From Collybiopsis luxurians FD-317 M1 (Eukaryota; Basidiomycota; Agaricomycetes; Agaricales; Omphalotaceae), in contig KN834812.1 of NCBI GenBank assembly GCA_000827265.1, forward strand, positions 143,790-207,789: a stretch of 64,000 nt of DNA, given 5' to 3'. The notes under the pieces were generated by a model. The model did no database searches and had not been told where the DNA came from. It was given only the letters and a program-made list of their open reading frames with translations. This document shows positions 53,422 through 64,000 of the stretch, piece after piece. A program made the translations under genes and the position numbers. Every line of letters starts with the position of its first letter. The stretch's first letter is position 1.

Positions 53422-54443
53422 ATGTTCCGTCTCTTACCTCTACGTCCCCACCCCTCGCGTCTTTCCTCTGGGCTCAGAAGTCTCTCCGGAAACGTCAGTC
53501 AAGCCCCAGCTGCGCCACCCCGAAGGTTACGACTCGTTACCGTAGCTTTTGCTTTATTTTCTACTGGAGCCGCCTATACCCTTGGCTCAATATACCCAAT
53601 ACAACCTCTTGCTTTATTGTTTCCTTCCCCTGCACCACCACCGATAGATGCCTCATCTCCCGCTGGAGCAGAATACACCGCATCACTAGAAGCTTCCCTG
53701 CTCTCTTTGCCGTATCTTACCCGACTTCAACGTGCCCCAGACGCAAAAGACTGGTATTTAACTAGGCCCTACGTTTCTTTGCCGGAGGAACGGCGAGTCA
53801 ATCACCTTACAGCTGGTGTACTTCGAGGACCTGGGAAGCTAGCTGTACCCCCTGCTTTATGGGCGAAAAGAGACGAGAGTGAGGCCATTGTCATTGTCCA
53901 TCTGGGGAGAGGCCTGTGTGGTCATGATGGAATCGTCCATGGAGGGCTGTTGGCTACACTTTTAGACGAGATTATGGCTAGAAATGTAAGAAATTATTCA
54001 AATTCTCCTGCTCGCGTTAAGTCGAGAGAAACAGGCTATTATGAATCTTCCGGAACGGATCGCTGTGACTGCTACATTGAATGTGTCCTACCGTGCTCCA
54101 ACAAAGGCCGACCAATTTGTCGTTGTGCACACCAAACTTGACGAGATTAAAGGCCGCAAAGGTTTCGTTAGTGCCACAGTTGAGACTTTAGACGGAGTAA
54201 GATTGGCAGAGGCAACGTATGTTTTATTCTCACACTCTCACATAAACGTTTTGCAACCGATAACCATGTTCCATTAACAGTGGAATGTTTGTACAACCGA
54301 AGTACGCAGCAACCTTGAACAAACGCCATGTAAGCCAGATACTGGGCGGACCTCCTCAGCCGTCGATAGCTTCCGCTCCATCCCCTTCCGGCGAAGTTCC
54401 TGTACATCTTGCGGATGGTAAACTAGAAAAGAGCTCAAATTAA
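53422..54443 (+). CDS. HotDog-fold thioesterase superfamily protein (THEM4/PaaI-like), likely mitochondrial
   Basis: Exons 53422-53985, 54035-54216 and 54281-54443 give 302 residues in frame. The N-terminus (MFRLLPLRPHPSRLSSGLR) is Arg/Ser/Leu-rich without acidic residues, as in mitochondrial presequences, and is followed by one hydrophobic segment (VTVAFALFSTGAAYTLGS), so it may be anchored in the inner membrane. The catalytic HotDog domain follows, with the diagnostic HGGLLATLLDE helix (exon 1 end), then the strands TATLNVSYRAPTKADQFVVV, the GRKGFVSATVETLDG strand pair and ATGMFVQPKYA. The family hydrolyses acyl-CoA thioesters; the exact substrate is not predictable. All splice borders are canonical and no defects are seen. 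Confidence 0.8.
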
Positions 54444-55007
54444 TACTTCGATGGTGGTGTTTTTGTATAGTCACTTATCTAGATCTTCCAAAACTTGAAC
54501 CGGGCGACTGTCACGTCCAAAAAGTCGATATCGAGGGGTCGACTGCGGATCAATTGAATTTCTACACTAGGCACGATCACCTCCAGTCTCAATCTGACCT
54601 TCGACTACTGCCCTCAAGTTCAACCTCGAGATTTAGGGATTTTCAACCGTTCTTACAGAGAAATCAATATACAAAATGCACGACAGTGATACACCGTGTT
54701 CGATGGCTGGTCGACTCTGACACCATTTAGACCGATGAGCGGGTTCGCTATTAATCAGGATCTCATAAGACTCGGGTCCCTCCAGGTCCCGCCCTGCTTC
54801 GCCTGTCTGTCTGCGTGGAGTAGAATTTATTGGAACGCCACCAGATCAAATGATAACAACCGCTTCATACTGTATCTGTCTAACCTTTTAATTATCGCGG
54901 GGGTAAACGGCTTTTTTTGGCTTTGAGATGCAACCACCACGACCGTGCTCCGTTTCGCCTTCTTGAATCCTGACTGACTCTTCTTTTTCTTTCCGGGGCT
55001 CGCCAAA
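54444..55007. other. Intergenic region
   Basis: No gene recognised. A pyrimidine-rich stretch (ctcttctttttctttcc) precedes the ATG at 55008, a common basidiomycete promoter feature. Confidence 0.4.
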
Positions 55008-56612
55008 ATGGCCAACCTCGCGGAGTCCTCGCTACCGAATCTCAATGTTCACCTCAACCATTTGACTCCAGAACTCGTCGCCGCTTGGGAGATCACCAGG
55101 AATATCTATCTCGTCACTTTAGAGGTGGGTTTGTCCTTTCATCTTGAGACGGGGTGGAGAAGGGGATGAAGGTCGTCGCGTGTGCTGGTTATCGTTCGGT
55201 TGACTGATTAGAGAAAACTTGATTCTTGAAGCGTAGGCTTTCATGCTATCTTCAGTCCCCCAGGATCTAGTGATTCCCCGGCGTAGAAGGGCAGCAGTTC
55301 TAGCTTACGGGCTATGTAGGTGCGTATGAGATCGTTACCCCATTTTCGCCCTCAATTCAAGAACATTTTTTTGGAAATTCCAGACCAGCTGCGTTAGCCG
55401 CCGTTATAATTTCAACCGTAGCGAAAAGTTTGAAACCGTCCTTTTAGATTTTTCTGTTTGTTCATGTAGAGTTATGCATGTACTCTTCAGCGGCACAGCT
55501 TTCCTGCTGCCCCGCAATGAAACTTGGGGATACGTGTTGCACGTTACTGGGATACAATGCCTCGTCGTTCTTGTTCCTACTCCGTGCTCAAGTTATATAT
55601 TCGACGTCAACACTGGTGAAATGCGCTTTTCAAGCTCTTTGGGTCGTTCAAGTTTCGTTGAGCATTCCTATTCCTCTTGGTGTAGGTAATTATTTTCTCG
55701 GTGGTATTCAGATTTTCGCCGTCCGTTCTTACTTCCCAACTTACTGCTTACTCACCTTGATTTTATACAGCCATCTTCAAGTCGATTAGAAGGGACACAT
55801 TACTGCGTCAACATTGGAGTAAAGGAATACGTCGTCATTATACCGATCATTTATGATTTCTTGGTGTTCGTGTTCATCTCGTATCGGGTGGCAACGACAC
55901 ATGGACGGGATGTGGATGATTGCCCTTTGTGGAAGATGTTCTTATCTGGTAGAGCTCTGCCTCGGTTATCCAAGGCTTTGCTTCAGGGAGGTCAGCAATA
56001 TTTCTTGTGCGTATTGTTGTTTCTCGGATCGATTGCATCATTTGACGGCGTAGCTTCGGGGCAGGATCACGGTCGGTATGAGTATAGCCCTCCTTTTTCT
56101 ACCGGCGTCACAGTCCATTCCGGATATATACCACGCTACACTGGGGAACACAATTCGCACTTGCGAGTTCCATGCCCTGTCGAGTGTATAGGAAACTTTA
56201 CTTTGAGGGGCTGAGAGAGCTACGTGGAGAATTAGGGACCATTACGACTGCGATCGGCTTTGTGTCCGAACTGACGAGAAGTGCTAGTGAGGCTGGCAGT
56301 GGGTATGGACGGTCGAGATTAGCCAAGAAGATGGCACATGAACGGAACGGTACCAACGGGGAAAGTTGCTCGGTGAACCGAACAGCAAACGAACACAGTG
56401 CCCCGTTTCCACTGTCCTCAGATGGGCCCACACGGACTTCATTTGGCTTGGAAGTTCAAGCCCCGGTGATTAGGTTTGATGATAATGAAGCTCACATGGA
56501 AATGGCCTCGTTGGAGGACACATCGCAAGATGACAAAAATAGATCCGGACTGGACGAGGTCAAGACGTTACCTTCAGTGGTACGGTCTACCTGTAACTCA
56601 TTTTCATATTGA
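55008..56612 (+). CDS. Multi-pass membrane protein, basidiomycete family; one apparent frameshift
   Basis: Exons 55008-55124, 55237-55319, 55384-55427, 55470-55681, 55771-56006 and 56065-56612, phases consistent. It begins MANLAESSLPNLNVHLNHLT, with an N-terminal AWEITRNIYLVTLEAFM and then several helices: ALAAVIISTVAK; GYNASSFLFLLRAQVIYS; LWVVQVSLSIPIPLG; EYVVIIPIIYDFLVFVFISY; and LPRLSKALLQGGQQYFLITV. The family, common in Agaricomycetes, normally continues with a helix and a MACRVYRNL motif. Here the last exon needs a one-base shift near 56148 to pass from IPDIYHATLGN to SSMPCRVYRKLYF; after that a hydrophilic tail runs to a stop at 56612. The shift may be a sequencing error or an inactivating mutation. 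Function unknown. Confidence 0.6.
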
Positions 56613-57193
56613 TTTCCAAATGTTGTACTTTTACCATTCGACCCACGAAAATGACTTACGTCCTGCTTTCTGCAGGTGCCGAACTGCCGTTTTAGTCGCA
56701 CAAAATTAGAGCGTTACTTCCCACTGAAGCGGCAGATCAGCGAATCAGCGTCTGATTTACTGTTCTCTCTCACACATGCTCAACACTTCATATGACGAAC
56801 GTTGTGTGATGGCAACGAGGAGCCTCTTGCTCGAGCTACCTCGAGGCTTTGGATTCATACTCAGCCCTTCAGCTCGCCTTTGGTACATTTTGAACGCTAG
56901 CCAGGGCTTGTCCCTTTGCTTGATATTCGCTGGGGCCATATTTCAGCCATGGAATTAGCCATATTGAGATCGCTCCGAAATATCGAAAAAGAATCTCCTT
57001 CGCGATGGAAGCCTGGAAAAAATGGCGTTATGCAATGCCTATAAATATGATCCTCATGCCACGAGATCACTTGGCTTTCGTTCCCCCCATCTTCTATCGT
57101 TCTTTCCCCCCTCTCCCTCTGCGCTCCCCTCTCCTCCTCTTTCTTTTCCGCCTTCCCTCATCTGCGCGCCCTTCAAATCCCTCAATTCCTCCA
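56613..57193. other. Intergenic region
   Basis: No gene recognised. A pyrimidine-rich tract (57095-57190) lies directly upstream of the next start codon and probably belongs to its promoter. Confidence 0.4.
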
Positions 57194-58632
57194 ATGATGT
57201 TCTCCCTCGATCTCTCAACCCTATCAACGCTTCAAATCATGATCTCGCTCCCGCTCTCATTTTTGCTATTATTACCCCGGATTGTGGGTGTCGTCGCGCT
57301 ACCAATACAACGAGCAATAATGGTGCCGACGTTTGCGTATTCATCAGTGGATTTCTATAGTCCTTTGTTAGGAGGTGGATCGATGCTGAATGATGGTATG
57401 TTTTTTTATTTATTTATTTCTATACGATCGCGTTTTGTGGAGGGTGAAATTGTTCATTCCGGCGGTCTTGGCGATTGAGAGCGACCACGGACACTGACGC
57501 TTTTTGTTTCAGCTGGGGATGGTCTGGGGGAGCCGCTGAATGTGAGGTTCCGTTTGTGAAAACTTCCTCCGCATGGATTAAAAGCCTCCCTCCCGTAGGT
57601 GATCATATCAGGCTTATCATCCCCCGAAGTCCTCACTTTGGACGGCATCGTGAATTTTGCCAAAGCCATAGGATTGTAAGTAAAATGTTTTTCTTGTGAT
57701 ATAGTTTGAATTCTGACCGCAAAATCCTCAGCTCCGAAGAATGTCTTGGTTTGCATCTTGGCAACCCACAGTCTGCGAATTTAGGTGATGGAAATGGCTG
57801 GGTAAATCAAACGGTTAGTCTAAAGTTCAGCCTCGATCCCTGGTGACTGCAGCTAAATCGAACCGAAATGGTATGTCGCGTAGATCGAACTCAGGCAAGA
57901 TTACGGAAACTCTGAAATTGGAACATGCTTAGAGACACGTAAGCCGACAGTCAGAACTTTTGGATTGAACCAAAAAGTTTACTGATGATCCTCGGTAGTG
58001 ATCGGGGGTAATCATTTCCGGTAGGTGCCTGTCTAAAAAAGCTATCAGATACCGTACAAGTGCTCAATATACACACCTTTTAGCGTATTCGTCCAGAACG
58101 GCACAGAGGCACCGAGCGGAGCGCTGTTCTTAGCGTGAGTTCCGCTCTCTTTTTCCCCGGGTTCTTGTTATAATTTCGTGTAAAGTGTATCTCAAGAAGA
58201 AGATCTCGAAGAGTCACATACAATAATACCTGACGGTTACAATATTGGTCGTAAGTTCTTCTACGTCTTTTTAAGCTACTTGTCGGCTAAGCAGGATACT
58301 ATCAGGGGACAAGCTCGTGGCAGCAGCTGTCGGAACGACTCAGTTCGACGGCGTAACCTACGTCACCACCGCGCGCAACATGACAGGACTATTAGCTGCA
58401 GGGAGTATAGGGTACGTCTGTTGATGCTATAAACATGCCCTTGTATGAGGTAGAAAACTAATTCCTTGTTATTACCCAGGGTCAACCACGGTAGGTTTTC
58501 GTTTTCATTCCCCGCTATCCACCCTACTCTACGAAATATTAAACGGATCCATCCTTGTTTCAAATAGGTATCAGCACGGATGGCATAACCACGTTGCTCA
58601 CAGTAACCATTGTTGAAGATGACGATTGTTGA
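57194..58632 (+). CDS. Secreted Agaricomycete protein of unknown function, many short exons
   Basis: N-terminal hydrophobic segment (MISLPLSFLLLLPRIVGVVA) acts as the likely signal peptide; start at 57194 or the next ATG at 57197. Downstream exons can be joined in phase to read NDAGDGLGEPLN, VIISGLSSPEVLT, GIVNFAKAIGF, EECLGLHLGNPQSANLGDGN GW, LRQDYGN, IGTCLE, GGNHFRVFVQNGT, PSGALFLAVSQEEDLEESH, TIIPDGYNIGRDKLVAAAVG, GLLAAGSIGVNHGIS and TLLTVTIVEDDDC. This matches a widespread extracellular fungal family with no assigned activity. About nine introns; two micro-exons are needed: 57999-58020 (22 nt) and 58480-58490 (11 nt). Both have canonical borders and preserve frame and family sequence. Appears functional. 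Confidence 0.75.
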
Positions 58633-60750
58633 TGAATGATATTGATGACCTGTGATGAACCAGTGAGCGACTCGAGCACTGCGATGGTTGTTTGGATGGA
58701 TGGATGGATGGTTGGAGTCGCTTACTGATTATTTATTCCTTAATGATAATACTGTAACGACCATTTGACGACACGATACGCCCCCCTCCCTCCCTTTCCT
58801 TTTACTACCCTTCCTTTCAAGCTTACTTTGTATTATTCTAGCTAAAGCTTCGATAATACAATCACATCCTTGTCACTTCCCGCTCCGCTGACGATCATTA
58901 CAGGACTAACCCAGCATTTCAGATCCAAAAATACACTGATCAGTTACACTTTGAAACAATCCTCAAAGAGTTTCCGTTTCTAATGAAGCCTCCGTCTAAC
59001 TTTGAACAGTGCGAGAAGTCCCCTTGTGCAACTGAATAGACATGAAGATGTCAGCGAATCCTTGGCAGGTACTACTATCTGTAAAGTTAGAACCTAATTT
59101 GGCCAACCTGCTGATGAATAACGCAAGAAGAGCTGTGATGTCCGATGGAGTAGGGGGTATCAGAGCTAGTTTCGGGAGCATCGAGAAGTTCGGGTGTTTG
59201 CACTTGTTACTAATATGGATGTTCTGAGCGAGCATACACCGCATACCATATCATATCAGTACTGCAGCCTACATCTATTCATCTGCCCGACCACCGATGC
59301 AGAATATATCATCCAGGCTCCAACATCTTACTGCCAAGGTGGCTCAATGTGAGGGCGCTGTCAAACCATCTATATCTGGAGACTGGAAATTGAAAGGAAG
59401 GAGACGAGGATCAAAAGCCAGACAACGGGGCTGATCCAACCGCGTACAAAACGGTAGATAGATAGTATGGACAATATGGAATACCTAAAACCAAATTGAG
59501 GCGGCGATCTGTACCCTTACAGCTACACTCAACTGAAAGGTGCATAAAAGGAGGTCCCAAAGAATCAAGATGATATTAGTAGTTCGGTACGTACTAAGGT
59601 GGAGAATATAAGATCATGATCGTGTCTGTCTAAACTTGCCTGAAGAGCAAGGTTAAAGTGGCGCACTGGTGGGAAGCAGGAGGGATGAGTTACGTCACTG
59701 CTTGGTATTACATATCCTATCTACTGATTTTCCATTTTTGGATGGAGAGGGGAGAGGAGGTCCGCGGATCCTATGACGGACGTCCTTTCCAGTGTCAACT
59801 GCTTGCAAACCCTCTGATTTAAACCGTATGTTCACAATAGGCAGCAGTACCGCAATTTTATTGCTACGTACTGGGACTGCAAAGGATCATAGATGCTTCT
59901 ACCAGATGCTTACAAGCAAGGGCCGTCATGTCGACATTCTACAGTGAATTTTTGTATGCATGACCATGGATCTGCGGAAAGTATGTGCAAATGGTTTTCT
60001 ATCTTGAAGTATCGCTAAGCCGAATGCTATGTCTTGGAACTGCATAAACTTGACTGAATATAACTGGCTGTCAGCTCGGACAACTTCGCTTAAGAAGCTA
60101 CTTTTCGGCTCAGTCTGTTAGTCGGTTACATCGCAAGCGGCGGCAACTAATTTAGACCTCCAGCTCCCAAATGGTTCAGCTAGCTAGTTGCGGATCAGTT
60201 TGGCTTTGGCCATGACCGACAAGTTAGCTACAAGTAAAATTAATCGCTAATAACGCTCAACCAAACTTACTCATATCGTACATTAGAAGAAACTATCTAT
60301 AGAATGAAGTAGTGCATCATCGTTACATTTGTATTTAGATCGTACTCAGTTCAGAGACCATTTTGATTCCCTCCCTAAATGAATTAAAATGATTGATGTA
60401 GCTTCCCGCAAACGGTCTACAAACAGATTTTTTGATCGATGCTCATGCCCAAAATACTCCATTCAATAGTTGGGTTCGAGTTGGATCTTGAACGGTAACC
60501 TTTTTAAGAGCTGATACCTGCGCTACACCAAAAAGAAGGCGGAACAGGTACCGGCTGACGCTAAATCCCGGGCACACATCAAGGTCTAAAGCACAGGTTC
60601 CTTGTACCGCAACTCGGAATACGCGCATCAAAGTTTCGCTGATGCCTTTTCGCCACATATTTGGCGGTCTGGAAAACCATAAAAGCCCACAACTTTGCAC
60701 ATACTAATACTCCTCATCCTCCAGAATATTTATATTCGATCCTCATCATC
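58633..60750. other. 2.1 kb intergenic region
   Basis: No gene recognised. Contains a GGAT microsatellite (58696-58712). Short open frames have no support. Confidence 0.45.
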
Positions 60751-61687
60751 ATGTTTACTTTGGTTGCTATATCTAAAGCTGTCACTTCAGTGTTGGGAAT
60801 TACCCTACTATTGTTGTGGCCAGTATCCTCAACTCTTTTCCCCAACTTTCGAATCGACACCTCAGCTTTCACCCAGGCCCCACTATTCTCCCGGCCAGAA
60901 TCGTCAGCTCTTTGTCCCCACCCCGATGTTAAAATTGGTGCCCCAACTTTCACCCAAGTCTATAATGTTGTTGCCGAGCTTGAAGCTGACAAAACTATTC
61001 CTGGACCATTTGGGGGCCGTCTCCTACATGGATTCCTTGGGTGAGTTCAGACGATTACAGGTTGCAAAATTACTGAACAATGAACTTTCACTCTTTTTGT
61101 CATCTCCCAGAGGCAACATAACGGATGCAACTACAGGAGCATTAGTGGGCCACGTTCTTCCTGGTTTAGGGGGGGATTTCGGCCTTATATCAAATGTGAA
61201 CAACGAGCTCTACACGGATCTTAGTTTTGTCCTTCAATGGGTAGATGATCGAAAGTTCGCTTACATCCATATTCACGGTGTTGGGTAAGACTACATTAAC
61301 ACTCGGGCTGAAATTTTGTATCATTCGCTGAAACCGAGACATTCTGCGTTTAGTTCAATTGCAAATAACACAGCGACCGCAACGTCTTACACGTATGTTG
61401 TGATAGTTGTGGGCATTGCAGGGTATTGATGCCACGTTCATTTGTAGGCAAATGGAAACCGATTCATCGAGTCGACAGCATCTTGTCAATAGTTTCCTTC
61501 TCATGGGCATGGCGATACCAAATCCTGCCTCGCCAAAGACCATTGGCTTCTTCAAACTCTTCGCAAAGGTAAGAAAGCGAAAAACTTGATGTTAATCAAT
61601 ATTGCTAACATCCCCATTTTTGTGCAGAGCAATCCTGATGGTGCCATTACTGATGGGTGTGCGGAGGCCGTCACTGGGCTGTTCTAG
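60751..61687 (+). CDS. DUF3237 family secreted protein
   Basis: Exons 60751-61040, 61111-61284, 61354-61392, 61448-61568 and 61628-61687 give 227 residues with canonical borders. A signal peptide (ISKAVTSVLGITLLLLWPVS) precedes a low-complexity segment of Ser/Pro/Phe. The DUF3237 beta-barrel follows: YNVVAELEADKTIPGPFGGR, GHVLPGLGGDFGLISN, LSFVLQWVDDRKFAYIHIHG and the C-terminal NPASPKTIGFFKLFAKSNPD. The GGDF-like loop and the D-x-G/IHIHG strand are the family hallmarks. Biochemical role unknown; fungal members are often secreted. No defects seen. Confidence 0.75.
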
Positions 61688-62325
61688 TCTATACATTCCA
61701 TCATTTCACCTTCGCTGTAGACCCGCATCCACATTCATATTAGTCTATATTCCTCATATCCGACTAGTCCATTAATTGCTTAATCCACTTATTACTCGTG
61801 ATACTAGATACATGATAACTGCTAATATCTTTACATATACCCTGCCCTACCATTAACAATGGCTTGTATGCTAAGGTCAGAATGCTTCCTGCCCCGGCTT
61901 GGACTGACTCCTTGTGAACCTGCCCGGGCGATTGTTACGGGATTGAAACAGCATTTCAAAACCAAGACTGGTAACTAATTAGTGCTAATCGCTCACGATT
62001 TTGAACAAGTGTCAAAGATTTTCCGCTGGAGGTATTCTAAATGAATAAAACATTTTTACAGAGTCAGGCTCCGAGTCCTCATTGAAATTTGACTCTTATC
62101 ACGAACATGAGAAATGGCATATATGAGTCCAAGTCCAGGGTTCAATATTGTGGAGCCCAAGGCTCGACATTCAATGTTCAACTTTTGAGTGGGCAAAATA
62201 TGTAGGTAAAGACAATTTAGTTGAGGATTCCTGCCTCAATTCAGAGGAAACTGAGCTAATAATCCAGATGGCCTTTCCATTGACTCCAGAGGACTGCAAA
62301 CCCCAAAAGGAAGGGATCCAGATTG
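61688..62325. other. Intergenic region
   Basis: No gene recognised downstream of the DUF3237 gene up to the foldback relic. Confidence 0.4.
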
Positions 62326-62394
62326 CATCAGCAAAACTAGTCCTCAACCCAGGTTGTCTCTGGAAAATCTGGGCTGTAGGTAAGTTTGCTAATG
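62326..62394. mobile_element. Internally deleted relative of the foldback MITE at 12781-12986
   Basis: Begins catcagcaaaactagtcctc and ends ctgggctgtagg...tttgctaatg, matching both outer arms of the 12781 element (same words in the same order) with nearly all of the centre missing; 69 bp remain. TA flanks are not preserved. Confidence 0.65.
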
Positions 62395-62485
62395 TGGTAT
62401 GAATGTCCAAATGTTGCAACACCGAATATCGCAATAGTCACGAAGATTCAAGAGTTGCGAGGTTGAAATAAGGGTGAAGGGATGG

Positions 62486-62799
62486 TAGGGATCTGCACCG
62501 TACAAATACGACCCATAAATTTGGCAAAATTTGCCTAATATGGGACGGTATACAGTACGGCTATGGGCACCCATATACCCATATACGGCTTGCCAAAATA
62601 GTGACCCCCGCAAGGCCACTAGGTCCCACTCAACTTCAATGATGAAAAAATCATTGATTTGAGCAATTTGGGTTATACTGGTACAACAGTAATGGCCCAA
62701 TTCCTGCAGTACAGGGCACCCATATAGCAGCCATATAAATACGGCCGTAAAAAATAACTGCCGCCACCCTTTACGATACGGTTACGGTGTGGATCCCTA
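62486..62799. mobile_element. hAT-like MITE (314 bp) with 8 bp target-site duplication
   Basis: Terminal inverted repeats: the left end reads TAGGGATCTGCACCGTA and the right end, reverse-complemented, TAGGGATCCACACCGTAA (about 16 of 18 match). It is flanked by the identical octamer agggatgg at 62478-62485 and 62800-62807. An 8 bp duplication and a TAGNG terminus are hallmarks of the hAT superfamily. Inside are imperfect repeats of cccatata and tacggc and no ORF, so it is non-autonomous and would depend on a transposase elsewhere. Confidence 0.85.
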
Positions 62800-62807
62800 A
62801 GGGATGG

Positions 62808-64000
62808 GAAAAAAAATGATGAAATCAAAGAATCAAAAAATAAGCGCTATTGACCATCTGGAGATGATTTAGTTACCAAAACGGGACTGTTACGGCATAA
62901 GCGCCCATGAAAAACCGGCCATAAGGACGAGTTTCCTCCATTCCATTCTGGACTTGTAAATGTGGCAAAAGTAGGCGATGCCCTTCCTAGAGTCGCCTAC
63001 CCAATACATAACAATCCCTGTGAATATCCAGCCTGGTGGACTGAGATACCCTGAAATAGTCAAATAAAGGAAGGTCCCATTTTCACCTTAAGTTTGCATG
63101 TATTCCTAGGTATTGCCATATAATCTACTGCATGGCCAGATATTGTCCACCTAGCCAGGCAACATTAGGTACAGCGAGGAAGGATAAGGTAGAGCTTAAG
63201 AATCATGATAAGCAGGGTAAAGGCTCTGCAGCATGTTTCTTGCTTAATTTCAATTTAGCAAACAAAAGTCAGATGCTATGGCATATCTCAAACTTCAGAA
63301 TATTGAACCCGAGGCAGTTGATGCTTGCAGAGCTACTATGCTGCAGGTGTATTTGACATGGCGGCTGTCTCTGGCTATGGTTGGATCTTGGCCTTAAGTG
63401 CTTATAAGAGTATACAGATACCACTTAATTCCATTCAAATTTCTAATGTTTGAGATGGGAATTTTGACTTTGAGCGAAGAGGAATAGTATTTAGGAAAAG
63501 GGGTATTTAAGCTTCAGAAAAAAGAGATGATCCATGGAAGACATCATAGAGATAGATATGTGGATGCTGATAATAGATAGTGGATGGTAGTAGCGGACAG
63601 AGCCAGTAGCCAATGTCCCTATGTTTGTGTTGGTTCACTTAAGAAACCACTATGTAACTCTCAATTACGGAAGTATTACAAAGATATTGCTAGCCCGAAG
63701 TGTAAAAAAATTTCCACTCAGTGGCATGAGTTACCGAAAAAAAAAAATTTAGAGAACCAACTAAATATTTTCAATTCAGTTAAATAAATGACGCATACAA
63801 GCACATTCTTCAGTAAAGCAAATACCAGTTGAATCTTAATTAATTCCGCCGAGCAAAATTTTTCCCACTTCTGCAGGAAAATCCTGGTGAGCCCGCACGA
63901 AGTTTAAGTGAGCTCCCACAATAATAACGATAAGCTCTTGGGCAGTTAGGTTAGGTTGGTTAGGATATTGCACATTGCAGGTATGCCGATTGAGGGGGTT
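62808..64000. other. Right end of the window, AT-rich, no gene
   Basis: Only short open frames without recognisable features. No repeat shared with the rest of the window noticed, apart from general AT-rich composition. Confidence 0.4.

Overview
The window looks like nuclear DNA of a mushroom-forming basidiomycete (Agaricomycetes). Protein-coding genes carry many 45-65 nt GT-AG introns, and the recognisable products belong to families typical of that group: a GDP-fucose O-fucosyltransferase-like glycosyltransferase, several multi-pass membrane families, a DUF6593-type protein, a DUF3237 secreted protein, a NB-ARC/TPR STAND protein and a Ty3/Gypsy chromovirus. GC-richer gene islands alternate with AT-rich islands full of transposon debris. 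Family calls rest on reading translations by eye; no database search was run.

Layout. A segmental duplication frames the left third: copy 1 at 568-5280 and copy 2 at 18564-23911. Both contain, in order, a LINE 3' remnant (minus), a broken membrane-protein fragment (minus) and the fucosyltransferase gene (plus). In copy 2 that gene is complete (22017-24429). In copy 1 it lost its start codon, its membrane anchor, an internal block and its last exon. Between the copies lie a degraded minus-strand gene (6780-7845), a NB-ARC/TPR gene with a premature TGA and an assembly gap in its repeats (8978-11921), foldback elements, and a 5'-truncated, nonsense-riddled Gypsy pol with a 3' LTR-like tail (15081-18370) that ends next to the start of copy 2.

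24430-35342 is gene-poor: a DUF6593-like gene (28754-29455, minus) and a Utp16/Bud21-like ribosome-biogenesis gene (33179-34223). 35343-50590 holds two paralogous multi-pass membrane genes on the minus strand (35343-36683 and 47442-48880) separated by repeats, a single-pass membrane gene and a dead DDE transposase. 50718-61687 is the normal gene island: a Ser/Thr-rich single-pass membrane protein, a mitochondrial HotDog thioesterase, a multi-pass membrane protein, a micro-exon-rich secreted protein and a DUF3237 protein. The right end holds a foldback relic and a clean hAT-type MITE.

The most informative signals are: (i) all seven nonsense codons in the Gypsy pol are TGA at positions where the family has Arg, i.e. 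CGA to TGA, a signature of CpG C-to-T decay, and the same change sits in the NB-ARC gene; (ii) a small TA-flanked inverted-repeat element present in duplication copy 1 is replaced in copy 2 by a TA-AG-TA excision footprint; (iii) a 314 bp hAT-like MITE has a perfect 8 bp target duplication; (iv) the TPR gene has near-identical 126 bp repeats that broke the assembly. I did not find a convincing novel multi-gene system; the NB-ARC/TPR locus is the nearest candidate for an immune-like gene, and it appears disabled.
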